Source of the DNA: Rhodoblastus sp963713695 | GTDB lineage: Bacteria; Pseudomonadota; Alphaproteobacteria; Rhizobiales; Beijerinckiaceae | NCBI GenBank assembly: GCA_963713695.1 | Contig: CAVQMU010000002.1 | Coordinates: 496,001 to 560,000 of the forward strand | Length of the DNA stretch: 64,000 nt | Reading direction: 5' to 3' | In this document: positions 31,326 through 40,455 of the stretch, one piece after another | How the letters are laid out: every line of letters begins with the position of its first letter | Position numbering within the stretch: the stretch's first letter is position 1 | The notes under the pieces: model-generated | The model's input: the letters and a program-made list of their open reading frames with translations, nothing else | The model's database searches: none | What the model was told of the DNA's origin: nothing | Translations under genes and position numbers: made by a program

Positions 31326-32879
31326 ATGCGCGCTGTCCTTTTGATCGTCGAACAATCTTTGCGTTGGCAATCCGATCTCATTCGCGCCTGCGAAAATGCT
31401 GGTTTTGTCGTGGCGGCGTCGAGGGGAACAGGTGGCGCGAAGAAACTCGCCGGGTTGGACCTTGTGTTGGCGTTCGAGCAGCTTGTCTATCGCGCGCATG
31501 GGTGCGCTCTCGAAACCGTCGCGATCGACGACTGCCCGGCGGATGATCCCGTTATTGATCCCGAAATTGTCATTGACGTGTCGGGCGCTTCGGAAAAAAA
31601 CTCACGCATCCCACGCGGAACGGTTTTGCTCCGCCCGCTTTACGATGGATCGCCCAACCCCCTCGCCGCGGTCTCTGCGTTGCTGGATTATCGCGCGCCA
31701 AAAATCTCTATCGAGCTGAGCGATTCGCAGGGCTGCAGAATTGTGGCGCGAGGCGACATCGCCATTCGCGACCGCCGCATATTGTCGTACGGGCTGGATC
31801 AAACCTTTGCACGAGTGACAACCTTGCTGCTCCGCGTGTTGCGGGAACTGCGCAGCGGCGTCCGCCCGGAGACATTCACGTTTGATCCTGCGGTGCGCCC
31901 GTCAAATTCGCCTTTTTATTTCGCGGCGAGCGCCCTGGCGGGAAAGATTTCAGGCTTTCTGACGCATCTGGTGAAATATCCTGAACATTGGCGTGTCGCC
32001 TTTCGCCAACTCGAGGGCGCAGGCGTTTTGGACTCGCTGCAATGGCCGCAATCAACGCGCTCGCCATGGCAAGTTCTTCCCGACGACGGCCGGCGCTTCT
32101 ACGCGGATCCCTTCATCATGGCCAGAGATGGGCGGGCGCACCTTTTCGTCGAAGAGTTTCCTTATGCGACGGGCAAAGGCGTCATCTCCCATTGCCTGAT
32201 CGGAGCCAACGGAACGACAAGCGCGCCGAAGCCCGTTCTGGAGGCCAGGACCCATTTGTCTTATCCGTTCGTGTTTGAACACGGCGGCGAAGTTTATATG
32301 ATCCCCGAAAGCGGCGCAGCGCGGCAAATCGCGCTTTACCGGGCCCAGCGCTTTCCGGACGTCTGGGCGCTCGACTGCATCTTGCTCGAAGATATCGAAG
32401 CTTACGACGCGACCCTGGTGGAACACGAAGGACGCTTCTGGATATTTGCCGCCTTGGCGGAGGGCGCGACGACACACGACGCGCTGGCGTTATTTTATGC
32501 GGATGAGCTTCGGGGCCCGTGGCATGCGCATCCGCGCAACCCTGTCCTTGTCGATGTGCGCTCCGCGCGTCCCGCCGGCTCCATGATCTCCCGGTCCGGT
32601 CAATTGATGCGAATTGTCCAGGATTGTTCGGAGAGCTACGGCTCAGGCATGGCGATTTGCAAAGTTGATACGCTCGATACGGAAAATTACCGACAAAGCG
32701 TGCTGACGCGATTGCGCCCGCCGTCCTGCTTCCAGGCCACAGGGACTCACACGCTCAATCGATGCGCCGGCGTTGAAGTGATCGATTTCAAACAGCCAAT
32801 GAATCGCCTCCGCTTTGACGCATTGAGAACGTCGGGGCCGAGATTGGCGCGGGAGCCGAACGAAGCGTTTCAGCGCTAG
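31326..32879 (+). CDS. Protein with GINT1 N-terminal-like beta-propeller domain
   Basis: 517 residues. The C-terminal half (about 240-500) has RRFYADPFIMARDGRAHLFV, EEFPYATGKGVISHCL, LSYPFVFEHGGEVYMIPESG and LEDIEAYDATLVEHEGRFWI. This is the five-bladed propeller pattern of the bacterial family related to plant GINT1 N-terminal domains, also similar to glycoside hydrolase 43/68 folds. The N-terminal part (1-200) starts MRAVLLIVEQSLRWQSDLIR and resembles a small-molecule-binding or formyltransferase-like Rossmann domain. A sugar-modifying role in the polysaccharide pathway is inferred. 38 bases after the antiterminator gene. Confidence 0.65.
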   Translation: MRAVLLIVEQSLRWQSDLIRACENAGFVVAASRGTGGAKKLAGLDLVLAFEQLVYRAHGCALETVAIDDCPADDPVIDPEIVIDVSGASEKNSRIPRGTVLLRPLYDGSPNPLAAVSALLDYRAPKISIELSDSQGCRIVARGDIAIRDRRILSYGLDQTFARVTTLLLRVLRELRSGVRPETFTFDPAVRPSNSPFYFAASALAGKISGFLTHLVKYPEHWRVAFRQLEGAGVLDSLQWPQSTRSPWQVLPDDGRRFYADPFIMARDGRAHLFVEEFPYATGKGVISHCLIGANGTTSAPKPVLEARTHLSYPFVFEHGGEVYMIPESGAARQIALYRAQRFPDVWALDCILLEDIEAYDATLVEHEGRFWIFAALAEGATTHDALALFYADELRGPWHAHPRNPVLVDVRSARPAGSMISRSGQLMRIVQDCSESYGSGMAICKVDTLDTENYRQSVLTRLRPPSCFQATGTHTLNRCAGVEVIDFKQPMNRLRFDALRTSGPRLAREPNEAFQR

Positions 32880-32925
32880 AGCATTTTCGAGCGAAGTGGA
32901 TTCCGGTTCGCGTTAAGAAAATGCG
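32879..32925. repeat. Dispersed palindromic intergenic repeat, copy 2
   Basis: GAGCATTTTC ... TTCCGGTTCGCG ... GAAAATGCG, the same unit as 18458-18503. It begins at the last base of the preceding stop codon. Confidence 0.75.
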
Positions 32926-32941
32926 TGGAAAAAAGAAATGA

Positions 32942-32979
32942 GAGCCTGTTCGGTGAACCGGAGTTCACCGAACAGGCTC
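32942..32979. repeat. Perfect 17-bp inverted repeat with CGGA loop
   Basis: GAGCCTGTTCGGTGAAC, four bases, then its exact complement. There is no T run after it on the plus strand, so it is not a normal terminator for the upstream gene. It could be an RNA stability element, a pause site or a protein-binding site. Confidence 0.75.
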
Positions 32980-33108
32980 GAGGAGCGCTTCGAATTTGCC
33001 CATGGGGCAGGAGAGTCGCGAACTGAGAGAGATTGAACGGCGCGACTGGACGGCCCGGGTTTGACTGGCGCCCGATCACGCCGGGCATATGACTGGAGGG
33101 ATGAGCGA

Positions 33109-34149
33109 ATGAGCATTTTAGTCACGGGCGGCGCCGGATACATCGGTAGCCACATGATCCATGAATTGCTCGACCGCGGCAAGAAAGTCGTTGTCATCGA
33201 CAATCTCTCGACCGGCTTTCGCGAGGCTGTGCCGTCGCGCGCCGAACTCCGTATCGGCGATTTCGGCGACAAAGGCCTGGTCGCCGAAATATTGGCCGCA
33301 AACTCTGTTGATGCGATCATCCATTTCGCAGCGAAAACGGTCGTACCCCAGTCGATGGCGGACCCTCTCGGCTACTACCTCAACAACACCGCTAAGGCGC
33401 GGACGCTGCTGGAATGCGCGGTGGAAGCCGGAGTTGAAAACTTTGTGTTTTCGTCGACGGCGGCGGTCTATGGCAACCCAAAGCAAAATCCGGTCAGCGA
33501 AGACGACGGGCTTGAGCCAGTGTCGCCTTACGGCCGCTCCAAGCTGATGGTCGAATGGATGCTCGAGGATGTGGCGAGGGCCCATGGCTTGCGCTATGCG
33601 GCGCTGCGCTATTTCAACGTTGCGGGCGCTGATCCGCAGGGACGCGCCGGTCAAAGCACAGCCGCCGCAACGCATCTGATCAAGGTCGCGACGCAAGCGG
33701 CGATCGGTCTGCGACCGGGGATCGACGTTTATGGCTTGGACTATCCCACTCCCGATGGATCCGGCTTGCGTGATTACATCCACGTCAGCGACCTTGCCCG
33801 CGCCCATAGCGCGGCGCTCGAATATCTGCGCGCCGGCGGTCCCAGCATCGCCTGCAATTGCGGCTATCAAAGGGGATATTCGGTGCTCGAGGTCATCGAT
33901 GCCGTGAAGGCGATTTCCGGGGTCGATTTCCCGGTCAACATTTGCGGCCGACGGCCGGGGGACCCGGCCGCGGTCATCGCCGCCAACCAGCGGATCAGGA
34001 CGGAGCTCGGCTGGGCCCCCAAATACGACGACCTCGAAACGATCGTAAGCCACGCGCTCCTGTGGGAGCGTCGGATCCATGGAATGGCGCCAACCGAGGC
34101 TCCGCGGGCGGCGACCCGACAGCTGCAGCCGGCGTTGACGAGGCTTTGA
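33109..34149 (+). CDS. galE: UDP-glucose 4-epimerase
   Basis: 346 residues. SDR-extended enzyme that interconverts UDP-glucose and UDP-galactose and so supplies galactose units for exopolysaccharide. NAD-binding GGAGYIGSHMIHELLDRG at the N terminus, the SSTAAVYGNP serine block, catalytic YGRSK (in SPYGRSKLMVEWML) and the GalE-specific LRYFNVAGADPQGRAGQ. The start ATG at 33109 gives the normal N terminus. Related exoB genes lie in other rhizobial exopolysaccharide clusters. Confidence 0.95.
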   Translation: MSILVTGGAGYIGSHMIHELLDRGKKVVVIDNLSTGFREAVPSRAELRIGDFGDKGLVAEILAANSVDAIIHFAAKTVVPQSMADPLGYYLNNTAKARTLLECAVEAGVENFVFSSTAAVYGNPKQNPVSEDDGLEPVSPYGRSKLMVEWMLEDVARAHGLRYAALRYFNVAGADPQGRAGQSTAAATHLIKVATQAAIGLRPGIDVYGLDYPTPDGSGLRDYIHVSDLARAHSAALEYLRAGGPSIACNCGYQRGYSVLEVIDAVKAISGVDFPVNICGRRPGDPAAVIAANQRIRTELGWAPKYDDLETIVSHALLWERRIHGMAPTEAPRAATRQLQPALTRL

Positions 34150-34237
34150 CGCGGGGCCTGTGCGCAGGCGATTGTGTGATGGTCGGCGACAGGACAGGTC
34201 GAGACCGACTGATGCCGATCATCTCGGGAGCGACGCG

Positions 34238-34963
34238 ATGGCAAAAGCAACCAGGGAGTCTCCCGGCGCGACAGACGCAGCCGATATCTACGTGGACGGA
34301 ACTTATTTGGAACATAACGCCACATGGCACGTGGAAGATTCGCCGTGGAAGGCCCGGCAGATACAAACCATTCTCTCAAAAAACCATATCCAGCCGAAAA
34401 CGGTTTGCGAAATTGGCTGCGGAGCGGGGGAGATCCTCAGGCAACTCTCGCTAAAAATGCCGGACGCCAACTTCTGCGGCTACGAGTTAAGCCCTCAAGC
34501 ATTCGAGCTTTGCAAGTCGAGAGCTTCGGAAAACATAGAGTTTCATCTGAAAGATGTATTAGAAGAAGATGTGGTTTTCGATGTTTTGCTTTGTATTGAT
34601 GTTTTTGAGCATGTGTCAGATTACATTGGGTTTATAAAAGCGCTTAAGCCGAAGGCGGTTTACAAGGTTTTTCATATTCCGCTGGATATTTCTGTCTTGT
34701 CGGTTATCCGCGGCACGATGATGCGTGAAAGAGCGAGTGTCGGTCATTTACATTATTTTACGCAAGCGACTGCCCTCGCTACCCTGAGAGATTGCGGTTA
34801 TGAGCTTGTCGACTATTTTTACACAACGCCGTTTAACGATTGGCCAGGCGCGACAGTCGAAGAAAATTTAGGCAAGATTTTGCGCAAGTGCTTATACGCC
34901 ATATCGCCAGATTTAATGGTGACACTCGCCGGCGGCTGCACGCTCATGGTTCTTTCCAAATAA
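34238..34963 (+). CDS. Class I SAM-dependent methyltransferase
   Basis: 241 residues from MAKATRESPGATDAADIYV. The SAM-binding motif I is VCEIGCGAGEILRQLSL at about 63-79, followed by the acidic motif II FCGYELSPQAFELC and FDVLLCIDVFEHVSDYIGFI (motif IV with a DVFEHV block, as in Methyltransf_23/UbiE-like proteins). The middle (about 34500-34770) is clearly AT-richer than its neighbours, which suggests transfer. Probable target is a sugar or lipid-linked glycan of the locus. Confidence 0.75.
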   Translation: MAKATRESPGATDAADIYVDGTYLEHNATWHVEDSPWKARQIQTILSKNHIQPKTVCEIGCGAGEILRQLSLKMPDANFCGYELSPQAFELCKSRASENIEFHLKDVLEEDVVFDVLLCIDVFEHVSDYIGFIKALKPKAVYKVFHIPLDISVLSVIRGTMMRERASVGHLHYFTQATALATLRDCGYELVDYFYTTPFNDWPGATVEENLGKILRKCLYAISPDLMVTLAGGCTLMVLSK

Positions 34964-35458
34964 GATAAAGTGGCCCAACAACGGCCTCGATCATTGCTGG
35001 AGCAAATTGAAAGCCGCAGCTCGACTTGTGTTGCATGGCCCCGAGGAGAAGTCGCCAGGCGTCGCATCAAAAGCAGCGTCACGATCGTTCGGCAGGGGCG
35101 TCACCAAATGCGCAAAGTCCCGCGAGCCTCGCTCCCAAAACAAAAGGCAACGCTCACGCCAGAAGAGGTAATCATTTGGCCGTCAGCTCCACGATAAAAG
35201 TTCCATCAACCCAGTGGAAATGCGGGCCTCCGACATAGATAATTTGGTGGATGCATCGGATCTTTCGGACACCTAGCTTTATTCCCGGAATGGCCGCTCT
35301 ATATGGGCGTTCTATTACGAAAGCGACATGCGCCCGGTTTAACCCGGAGTGCGGTAGCGTGGTGAGTTTCGATCGTCAGTAGCTAATACGGCGGCTTGCT
35401 TGATGTTGCGTGGTGAGCGTCATTTTCAGTTATTCGACTGTCGATGCGGAGAAAAAGA
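34964..35458. other. Gap within the exopolysaccharide locus
   Basis: 495 bases without a convincing gene; one 75-codon frame at 34970-35197 has no similarity I recognise. It carries an ops-like motif at 35350-35361. Confidence 0.5.
35350..35361 (+). promoter_or_regulatory. ops-like element (candidate RfaH-type recruitment site)
   Basis: TGCGGTAGCGTG differs from the enterobacterial ops element GGCGGTAGCGTG only at the first base. It is on the coding strand, 97 bases before a glycosyltransferase gene, in a locus that encodes its own RfaH-like protein. Functional equivalence is inference: alphaproteobacterial paralogues may read other sequences. Confidence 0.45.
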
Positions 35459-36733
35459 ATGCGAGTGCTTTTACTTACGCAATTCTATCCTCCCGTGATC
35501 GGTGGTGAAGAACGTCATGTTCGCAATCTCGCTGCAGAGCTCATTCGTCGCGGTCATGACGTGTGCGTGGCGACCCAGTGGAGCCCTGGCCTGCAAGAGC
35601 GCGAAGTCGACAATGGCGCCAAAATATATCGTCTGCGCGGCACGATGCGGCGTGCGGGGTGGCTGTTCAGGGAAACCGAACGGCCCCACGCTCCGCCCTT
35701 TCCGGATCCCGAGCTCGTTGTTGGCATTCGACGGCTCATGCAATCGGAAAAACCGGACATCGTCCACGCACACAACTGGATGGTGCATTCCTACACGCCG
35801 CTCAAAAGCATGTTTGACGCGCCGCTGGTTGCAACTCTGCATGACTACAGCCTGACGTGTCCAAAAAAAACTCTGCTTCGAGACGGCAGGTTGTGCGACG
35901 GGCCTGCAGCGGCAAAATGCCTGAGCTGCGCAACGCAACTCTACGGAGTCGCCAAAGGCGTGGTGGCGACGCTCGGCTGTGCGGCCATGGGCGCCGTGGA
36001 GAGGCGAACCGTCGACATGTTCATTCCCGTCAGCCGCGCTGTGGCGGAGCTGAACGGTTTGAAAAACGCCGCTGTCAATTTTGAAGTCATTCCCAACTTC
36101 ATCCCCGATGACTTGGAAAACCTGAGTTCCAATCCAGATGCCTGCCTGAACGATCTGCCCGCCGATTTTATGCTCTTCGTCGGTGATTTTCGCGATTACA
36201 AAGGCGTTCACGTGCTCCTTGACGCGTACTCGCGCATGAGCAACGCCGCTCCACTCGTCCTCGTCGGGAGGCCGACGCAGGAAATTCAGACGGTGCAGGC
36301 GCCTGGGGTGCAAGTCTTCAACAACTGGCCGCACAGCGCCGTGATGCATGCGTGGAGCAGGTGTCTATTCGGCGTCGCCCCGTCGATCGGGCCGGAGCCT
36401 TGCTCAACCTCCGTCATCGAGGGGATGGCGATGGGAAAGCCGATGATCGTGACGGATATAGGCGGAATGCCGGATCTTGTCGCCCACGGAAGGACTGGGT
36501 TCGTCGTGCCGCCTAACGACCCGATTGCGCTTGCTGGTGCGATGCAGACATTGCTCGTGAATTCCAACCTTCGCAGCCGCATGGGCGAAAGCTGCCACGA
36601 CTGGGTCGAAAAGCTCAGAGCCCGTTCTGTCGTGAGCCGAATAGTGGACGTGTACGAAACGCTTTTGCAGCGCCGGAACGCTCCTGCCAGATGCAACGCA
36701 GCCGCGAGCGCATTGCCGCGACAAAGTGCGTGA
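35459..36733 (+). CDS. Glycosyltransferase family 4 (GT-B fold)
   Basis: 424 residues, start at MRVLLLTQFYPPVIGGEERH with a GGAGAAAAAG site. The N-terminal domain has the GGEERHVRNLAAELIRRGHD acceptor loop; the C-terminal half has LFVGDFRDYKGVHVLLDAYS and EPCSTSVIEGMAMGKPMIVT (the E-x7-E motif of GT4 enzymes) followed by DIGGMPDLVAHGRTGFVVPP. It transfers a sugar from a nucleotide donor on the cytoplasmic side of the membrane to the growing lipid-linked repeat unit. Specificity unknown. Confidence 0.9.
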   Translation: MRVLLLTQFYPPVIGGEERHVRNLAAELIRRGHDVCVATQWSPGLQEREVDNGAKIYRLRGTMRRAGWLFRETERPHAPPFPDPELVVGIRRLMQSEKPDIVHAHNWMVHSYTPLKSMFDAPLVATLHDYSLTCPKKTLLRDGRLCDGPAAAKCLSCATQLYGVAKGVVATLGCAAMGAVERRTVDMFIPVSRAVAELNGLKNAAVNFEVIPNFIPDDLENLSSNPDACLNDLPADFMLFVGDFRDYKGVHVLLDAYSRMSNAAPLVLVGRPTQEIQTVQAPGVQVFNNWPHSAVMHAWSRCLFGVAPSIGPEPCSTSVIEGMAMGKPMIVTDIGGMPDLVAHGRTGFVVPPNDPIALAGAMQTLLVNSNLRSRMGESCHDWVEKLRARSVVSRIVDVYETLLQRRNAPARCNAAASALPRQSA

Positions 36734-36802
36734 CAATGGATTGCGCTCGAAATCGGCGCAACTGATCCAATGCGCCTCGCGCCAAGATGATTGGAGCCCA
36801 TC

Positions 36803-37609
36803 GTGGAAAGTTCACAAGGCCAAACGGAAGACTTCTTCCCCGGTGAAGAGGGCCAGGCGCCATCTCCACGGATCGTCCAGACCTTTCCGCCGGGCGCGTC
36901 GACGGCTGCGCCATTCAACGTCAGCTATCGCCTCGGCAAAATTAAAAAAAAGAAGCTGCTGACCGGAAAATGGCTCGATTACGGATGCGCTGAGGGGGGG
37001 TACACCTCGGCATTGGTCGAATTTGGCGCCGACAGCGCGGTTGGCGTCGACGTTATCGAATCTCGCATAAGCGAAGCCCAGCGACGCAATTCAAATCCCG
37101 CAAAAGTAACATTTTTATACGCAGCTTCGGACGTCATTCCGGCGCCTGACGCGTCGTTTGACGGGGTGCTGATCAATGAAGTGCTGGAGCATGTCACGAG
37201 CGAGGCGCGCACCCTGTCCGAAATATTTCGTGTGCTGCGGCCAGGCGGTCATCTGATCGTGATGAGTCCGAACCGCTGGTTTCCGTTTGAAGGTCATGGA
37301 GGCCACATCGGCAATCTTGAATTGCCATGGCCGGTGCCGTTCCTGCCCTGGCTTCCGAGCCAACTGGGCCAACGCTTCATGTATGCCAGAAACTACTGGC
37401 CAGAGGAGCTTCGAAAATTGATTAAGTCCAGGGGATTCGCAGTTCTCGCGCTCGACTTCGTCTGGCCCGTGTTCGAAGTCTATCGATGGTTTCCGCACTC
37501 GTTGATCAAGCGTTACCAATCGCTCATTCCTGTTTTCGAAAAAATCCCGATTTTGCGCCGTTTTGGCGTCTCGGTTTTCGTCGCCGCGCAAAAACCGTGG
37601 CGATCTTAA
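36803..37609 (+). CDS. Class I SAM-dependent methyltransferase
   Basis: 268 residues from the GTG at 36803, preceded by a TTGGAG site at 36791-36796; a TTG start at 36791 is the alternative. Motif I: WLDYGCAEGGYTSALVEF (about 56-73); motif II: AVGVDVIESRISEAQ; then FDGVLINEVLEHVTSEARTL and RVLRPGGHLIVMSPN, the standard Methyltransf_11 layout. The long loop after this (GHGGHIGNLELPWPVPFLPW) suggests a membrane-near substrate. Likely modifies a sugar or lipid carrier in the locus. Confidence 0.8.
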   Translation: MESSQGQTEDFFPGEEGQAPSPRIVQTFPPGASTAAPFNVSYRLGKIKKKKLLTGKWLDYGCAEGGYTSALVEFGADSAVGVDVIESRISEAQRRNSNPAKVTFLYAASDVIPAPDASFDGVLINEVLEHVTSEARTLSEIFRVLRPGGHLIVMSPNRWFPFEGHGGHIGNLELPWPVPFLPWLPSQLGQRFMYARNYWPEELRKLIKSRGFAVLALDFVWPVFEVYRWFPHSLIKRYQSLIPVFEKIPILRRFGVSVFVAAQKPWRS

Positions 37610-37635
37610 ACGGCGGCGAGAAAGCCTGCGACTTC

Positions 37636-38928
37636 ATGGCCCGCCTAAATGCTCGGGCTGCTAACTGGAGGAGGTTCGAACTGCAACCTTCAATCACATA
37701 TGCCGACGTTCAGCGCGGCGCGATCTCCAGGCAGGGCGTCGAGCGCCCGCTCAGCATTTTGCTCGTGGCCCATAGATTTCCACCGTTCATGGGTGGGGTC
37801 GAAATGCATACGTTCGAGGTCGGGCGGCGCATGATTGCGAAAGGCCACTCGGTCCGCGTTTTGACCGGCGATCCAACTGTTAAAACAACTCGTGATGACG
37901 TTCTCGCGGGAATGAGGGTGTCGCGAATTCCGGTCTATCCACGATCGAGCGACATTTTCTTTGCGCCGGGTCTCTATGGCGAAGTGCTGCGCGCAAAAGC
38001 GGATATAATCCATATCCAGGGATTTCACACGTTCATGCCGCCAATCGCGGCTCTGGCCGCGATACGCAATGCCGCGGCCTTTGTGATGACTTTCCATAGC
38101 GGCGGTCATTCCTCGGAATTGCGCAATGCAATGAGGCGAGGTCAGTGCGCGATCTTCCGGCCCTTGATCAACCGCGCGGACAAGCTCATCGCCGTGTCGG
38201 AATTCGAGATGGCTCATTTCTCCGAGCGGCTGAGGATTCCAAAAGATCGTTTCATCGTCGTGCCGAACGGAGCCGAAATCGAGGCGCCCGCGGATACCGC
38301 GCCAATAAATCGCGACGCGCCATTGATCGTATCGATCGGGCGGCTTGAACGCTACAAAGGTCACCATCGCGCCATCGCGGCATTTGCGGAGCTTCTCAAG
38401 CATCGCCCAGCCGCGAGACTTCGCATTTGCGGCGAGGGACCCTACAAGGCTGAACTTCTGAAACTTGTCGGACGGCTCGGGCTCGAGGCCAGCGTCACGA
38501 TCGGCGGAGTGGCTCCCACCGAACGCCATGAAATCGCAGCGATACTCGCGGCCGCATCCGTCGTCGTCCTGCTGAGCGATTATGAGGCCCATCCTGTGGC
38601 CGCGCTCGAAGCCCTGTCGCTACGACGCCCCATCCTGGCAAGCAACACCACCGGCTTTGCCGAAATGGCCGCGAAAGGGCTGTTGCAGGGCATTGAACCT
38701 GACGCTCCGCCTCAAGTGGCGGCCATTGCGATGCTCAAGCTCATCGACGGCCCCGCGGTCTCAGTCCCCGGCGCCCTTGTCACCGGATGGGACGAGTGCA
38801 CGAACAATCTCGTCAAGATCTACCGTGAAGTTCTTGCCGCCAGGTTCGGAATCCCACGCGAACCAGCGAGTCCGAATGTCGCAAACGCGAGCATGGCGCA
38901 AGAAATCGCAAATCTGTCGGAGGTGTGA
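37636..38928 (+). CDS. Glycosyltransferase family 4
   Basis: 430 residues taking the start MARLNARAANWRRFELQPSI. GT-B fold: ILLVAHRFPPFMGGVEMHTF (donor/acceptor N-domain loop), ADIIHIQGFHTFMPP, then IVSIGRLERYKGHHRAIAAF, RICGEGPYKAELLKLVGRLG and LLSDYEAHPVAALEALSLRR, a variant E-x7-E site, in the C-terminal domain. The last 35 residues have no similarity. It follows the methyltransferase by 26 bases and ends two bases before the export gene. Confidence 0.88.
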   Translation: MARLNARAANWRRFELQPSITYADVQRGAISRQGVERPLSILLVAHRFPPFMGGVEMHTFEVGRRMIAKGHSVRVLTGDPTVKTTRDDVLAGMRVSRIPVYPRSSDIFFAPGLYGEVLRAKADIIHIQGFHTFMPPIAALAAIRNAAAFVMTFHSGGHSSELRNAMRRGQCAIFRPLINRADKLIAVSEFEMAHFSERLRIPKDRFIVVPNGAEIEAPADTAPINRDAPLIVSIGRLERYKGHHRAIAAFAELLKHRPAARLRICGEGPYKAELLKLVGRLGLEASVTIGGVAPTERHEIAAILAAASVVVLLSDYEAHPVAALEALSLRRPILASNTTGFAEMAAKGLLQGIEPDAPPQVAAIAMLKLIDGPAVSVPGALVTGWDECTNNLVKIYREVLAARFGIPREPASPNVANASMAQEIANLSEV

Positions 38929-38930
38929 TC

Positions 38931-40385
38931 ATGGACAAGTCAAAAGCAATCGCCGCAATCGCCTCCACCGGGCTTTTAGCGAGCTTGTTGGGGCTGACGC
39001 CTACCGGATTTGCCGACCAGCGAAGCAAGGTGTTTCCGGAACCGACGGCGCAACCTCCCGCGAAGTCTGATAGCGGCCGCGCCGACCAGAACCAGGCGCC
39101 TTTGACAAAGCCGACGCAACTGACGATCGGGGCCTCCCCCGCCGACAGCTGCAGGCAGAACGCCTCCAAGGACAATGACAACAATGGCGCCAATGGCCTG
39201 TCGATCGGCCGGGGCGACAAATTGAAATTGTCGTTCTACGAGGTTCTGGAGTCGACGGATCAAAAGTGGGGAGCGGAACATAAGCACTATCAGGAGCCGT
39301 CGCGTATCTTTCAACTTCATAACGAACTGTCGAGCGACTATGTCGTGCAGGACGACGGTTCGATCTCGATCCCGCTGCTTGGCCGCTTTGCGGTTGAGGG
39401 CCAGCACACGCTTGATTCGCAACGCTGGCTTGAATGCGCCTTCGTCGCCTTTCTCGGACGGGTTGGATTCGTCAATATCGCGAGCGTCATCAAGCCGCCT
39501 ATCTATGTGGTCGGCAAGGTCAAAAGCGCCGGCAGCTACGATTTCACTCCAGGGATGACCGTGCTGCAGGCAATCGCGCTGGCCGGCGGCTTCGAAAAAA
39601 CGCCAATCGATCCTTCCCAGGTCGCCGAATTGACGCGCGAGACCCAACGCTTGCAAACGGCGCTCGAACGCGCCGTCCGCATGATGGCGCGATCGAGCGC
39701 CATTGAAGCGGTGCGCAGCAGCGGCGTCAACGCGGCGCCGCCCGAGCTGGCGGAACTCGCGGGCAAGGAGAAGGCCAGCACGATCATGTCGGACGAGTTC
39801 GAGGTGCGGAAGGCGGATATGCAGGCGCTCGTCGCCGACGAGCAATCGTTGAAGGGGGTTCTCGACGCGGCTTCCACCGAGCTCAATCACCGCAAGGCGC
39901 GTTTGCCGCTGACCCAGCAGGCGATCGATCTGCGGCGCGACAGAGTCGATAATCTGTCCAAGCTCGCTGCGATCGGCAACATTGGCCGTCCGGTCTTGTT
40001 GCAGGCTCAGACCGAATTGCTGGACGCCCAGGAGCGCGGACAGGAATCGCAGACTCTGCTGAACCAGGCGCAAGAGCAGGTCGCCCGTGCCGCGCGGGAT
40101 TTGCGCGTGCGCAAGGAGCAGGCGGCGATCAATGTTGAAAGGGACCTTGCCCAGGCACGGCAGGGGGCGATGGAACAAGCGCAGGAAAGCAGTTCCGCGG
40201 CCGATCTCATCAAGGTGATCAGCAGGGTGCAAATGGGCGTGTCAGGAACGCTCGAGACGGAATTCAAGATCATTCGCCGGACGCACAATGGCGTGGTGGA
40301 AATTCCCGCGACCGGCACGACGCTGCTTGAGCCTGGCGACCTCGTGAAGACGCAAAACGCCAGCGAGCAAACCCCAAAGAAATGA
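38931..40385 (+). CDS. Outer-membrane polysaccharide export protein, ExoF/OPX type
   Basis: 484 residues. Signal peptide MDKSKAIAAIASTGLLASLL ... TGFADQ. The Poly_export (PES) domain begins near residue 90: LSIGRGDKLKLSFYEVLEST, then DYVVQDDGSISIPLLGRFAV and the SLBB-like IYVVGKVKSAGSYDFTPGMT. A long coiled coil follows (about 240-430) as in Sinorhizobium ExoF, unlike the short Wza. It passes polymer across the outer membrane. GTG 38925 is an alternative start; ATG 38931 is better placed. No partner Wzc/ExoP kinase is in this window. Confidence 0.87.
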   Translation: MDKSKAIAAIASTGLLASLLGLTPTGFADQRSKVFPEPTAQPPAKSDSGRADQNQAPLTKPTQLTIGASPADSCRQNASKDNDNNGANGLSIGRGDKLKLSFYEVLESTDQKWGAEHKHYQEPSRIFQLHNELSSDYVVQDDGSISIPLLGRFAVEGQHTLDSQRWLECAFVAFLGRVGFVNIASVIKPPIYVVGKVKSAGSYDFTPGMTVLQAIALAGGFEKTPIDPSQVAELTRETQRLQTALERAVRMMARSSAIEAVRSSGVNAAPPELAELAGKEKASTIMSDEFEVRKADMQALVADEQSLKGVLDAASTELNHRKARLPLTQQAIDLRRDRVDNLSKLAAIGNIGRPVLLQAQTELLDAQERGQESQTLLNQAQEQVARAARDLRVRKEQAAINVERDLAQARQGAMEQAQESSSAADLIKVISRVQMGVSGTLETEFKIIRRTHNGVVEIPATGTTLLEPGDLVKTQNASEQTPKK

Positions 40386-40455
40386 AGTCTCGGGTCAAGC
40401 GCCTTCTGGTTTGCGACGCCTAAGGCCAGCTGAAATTCAATTGGAGGAGCGAGTC

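Noticed and set aside
34970..35197. 75-codon open frame after the AT-rich methyltransferase
   Set aside because: No ribosome site, composition or similarity to support a gene.
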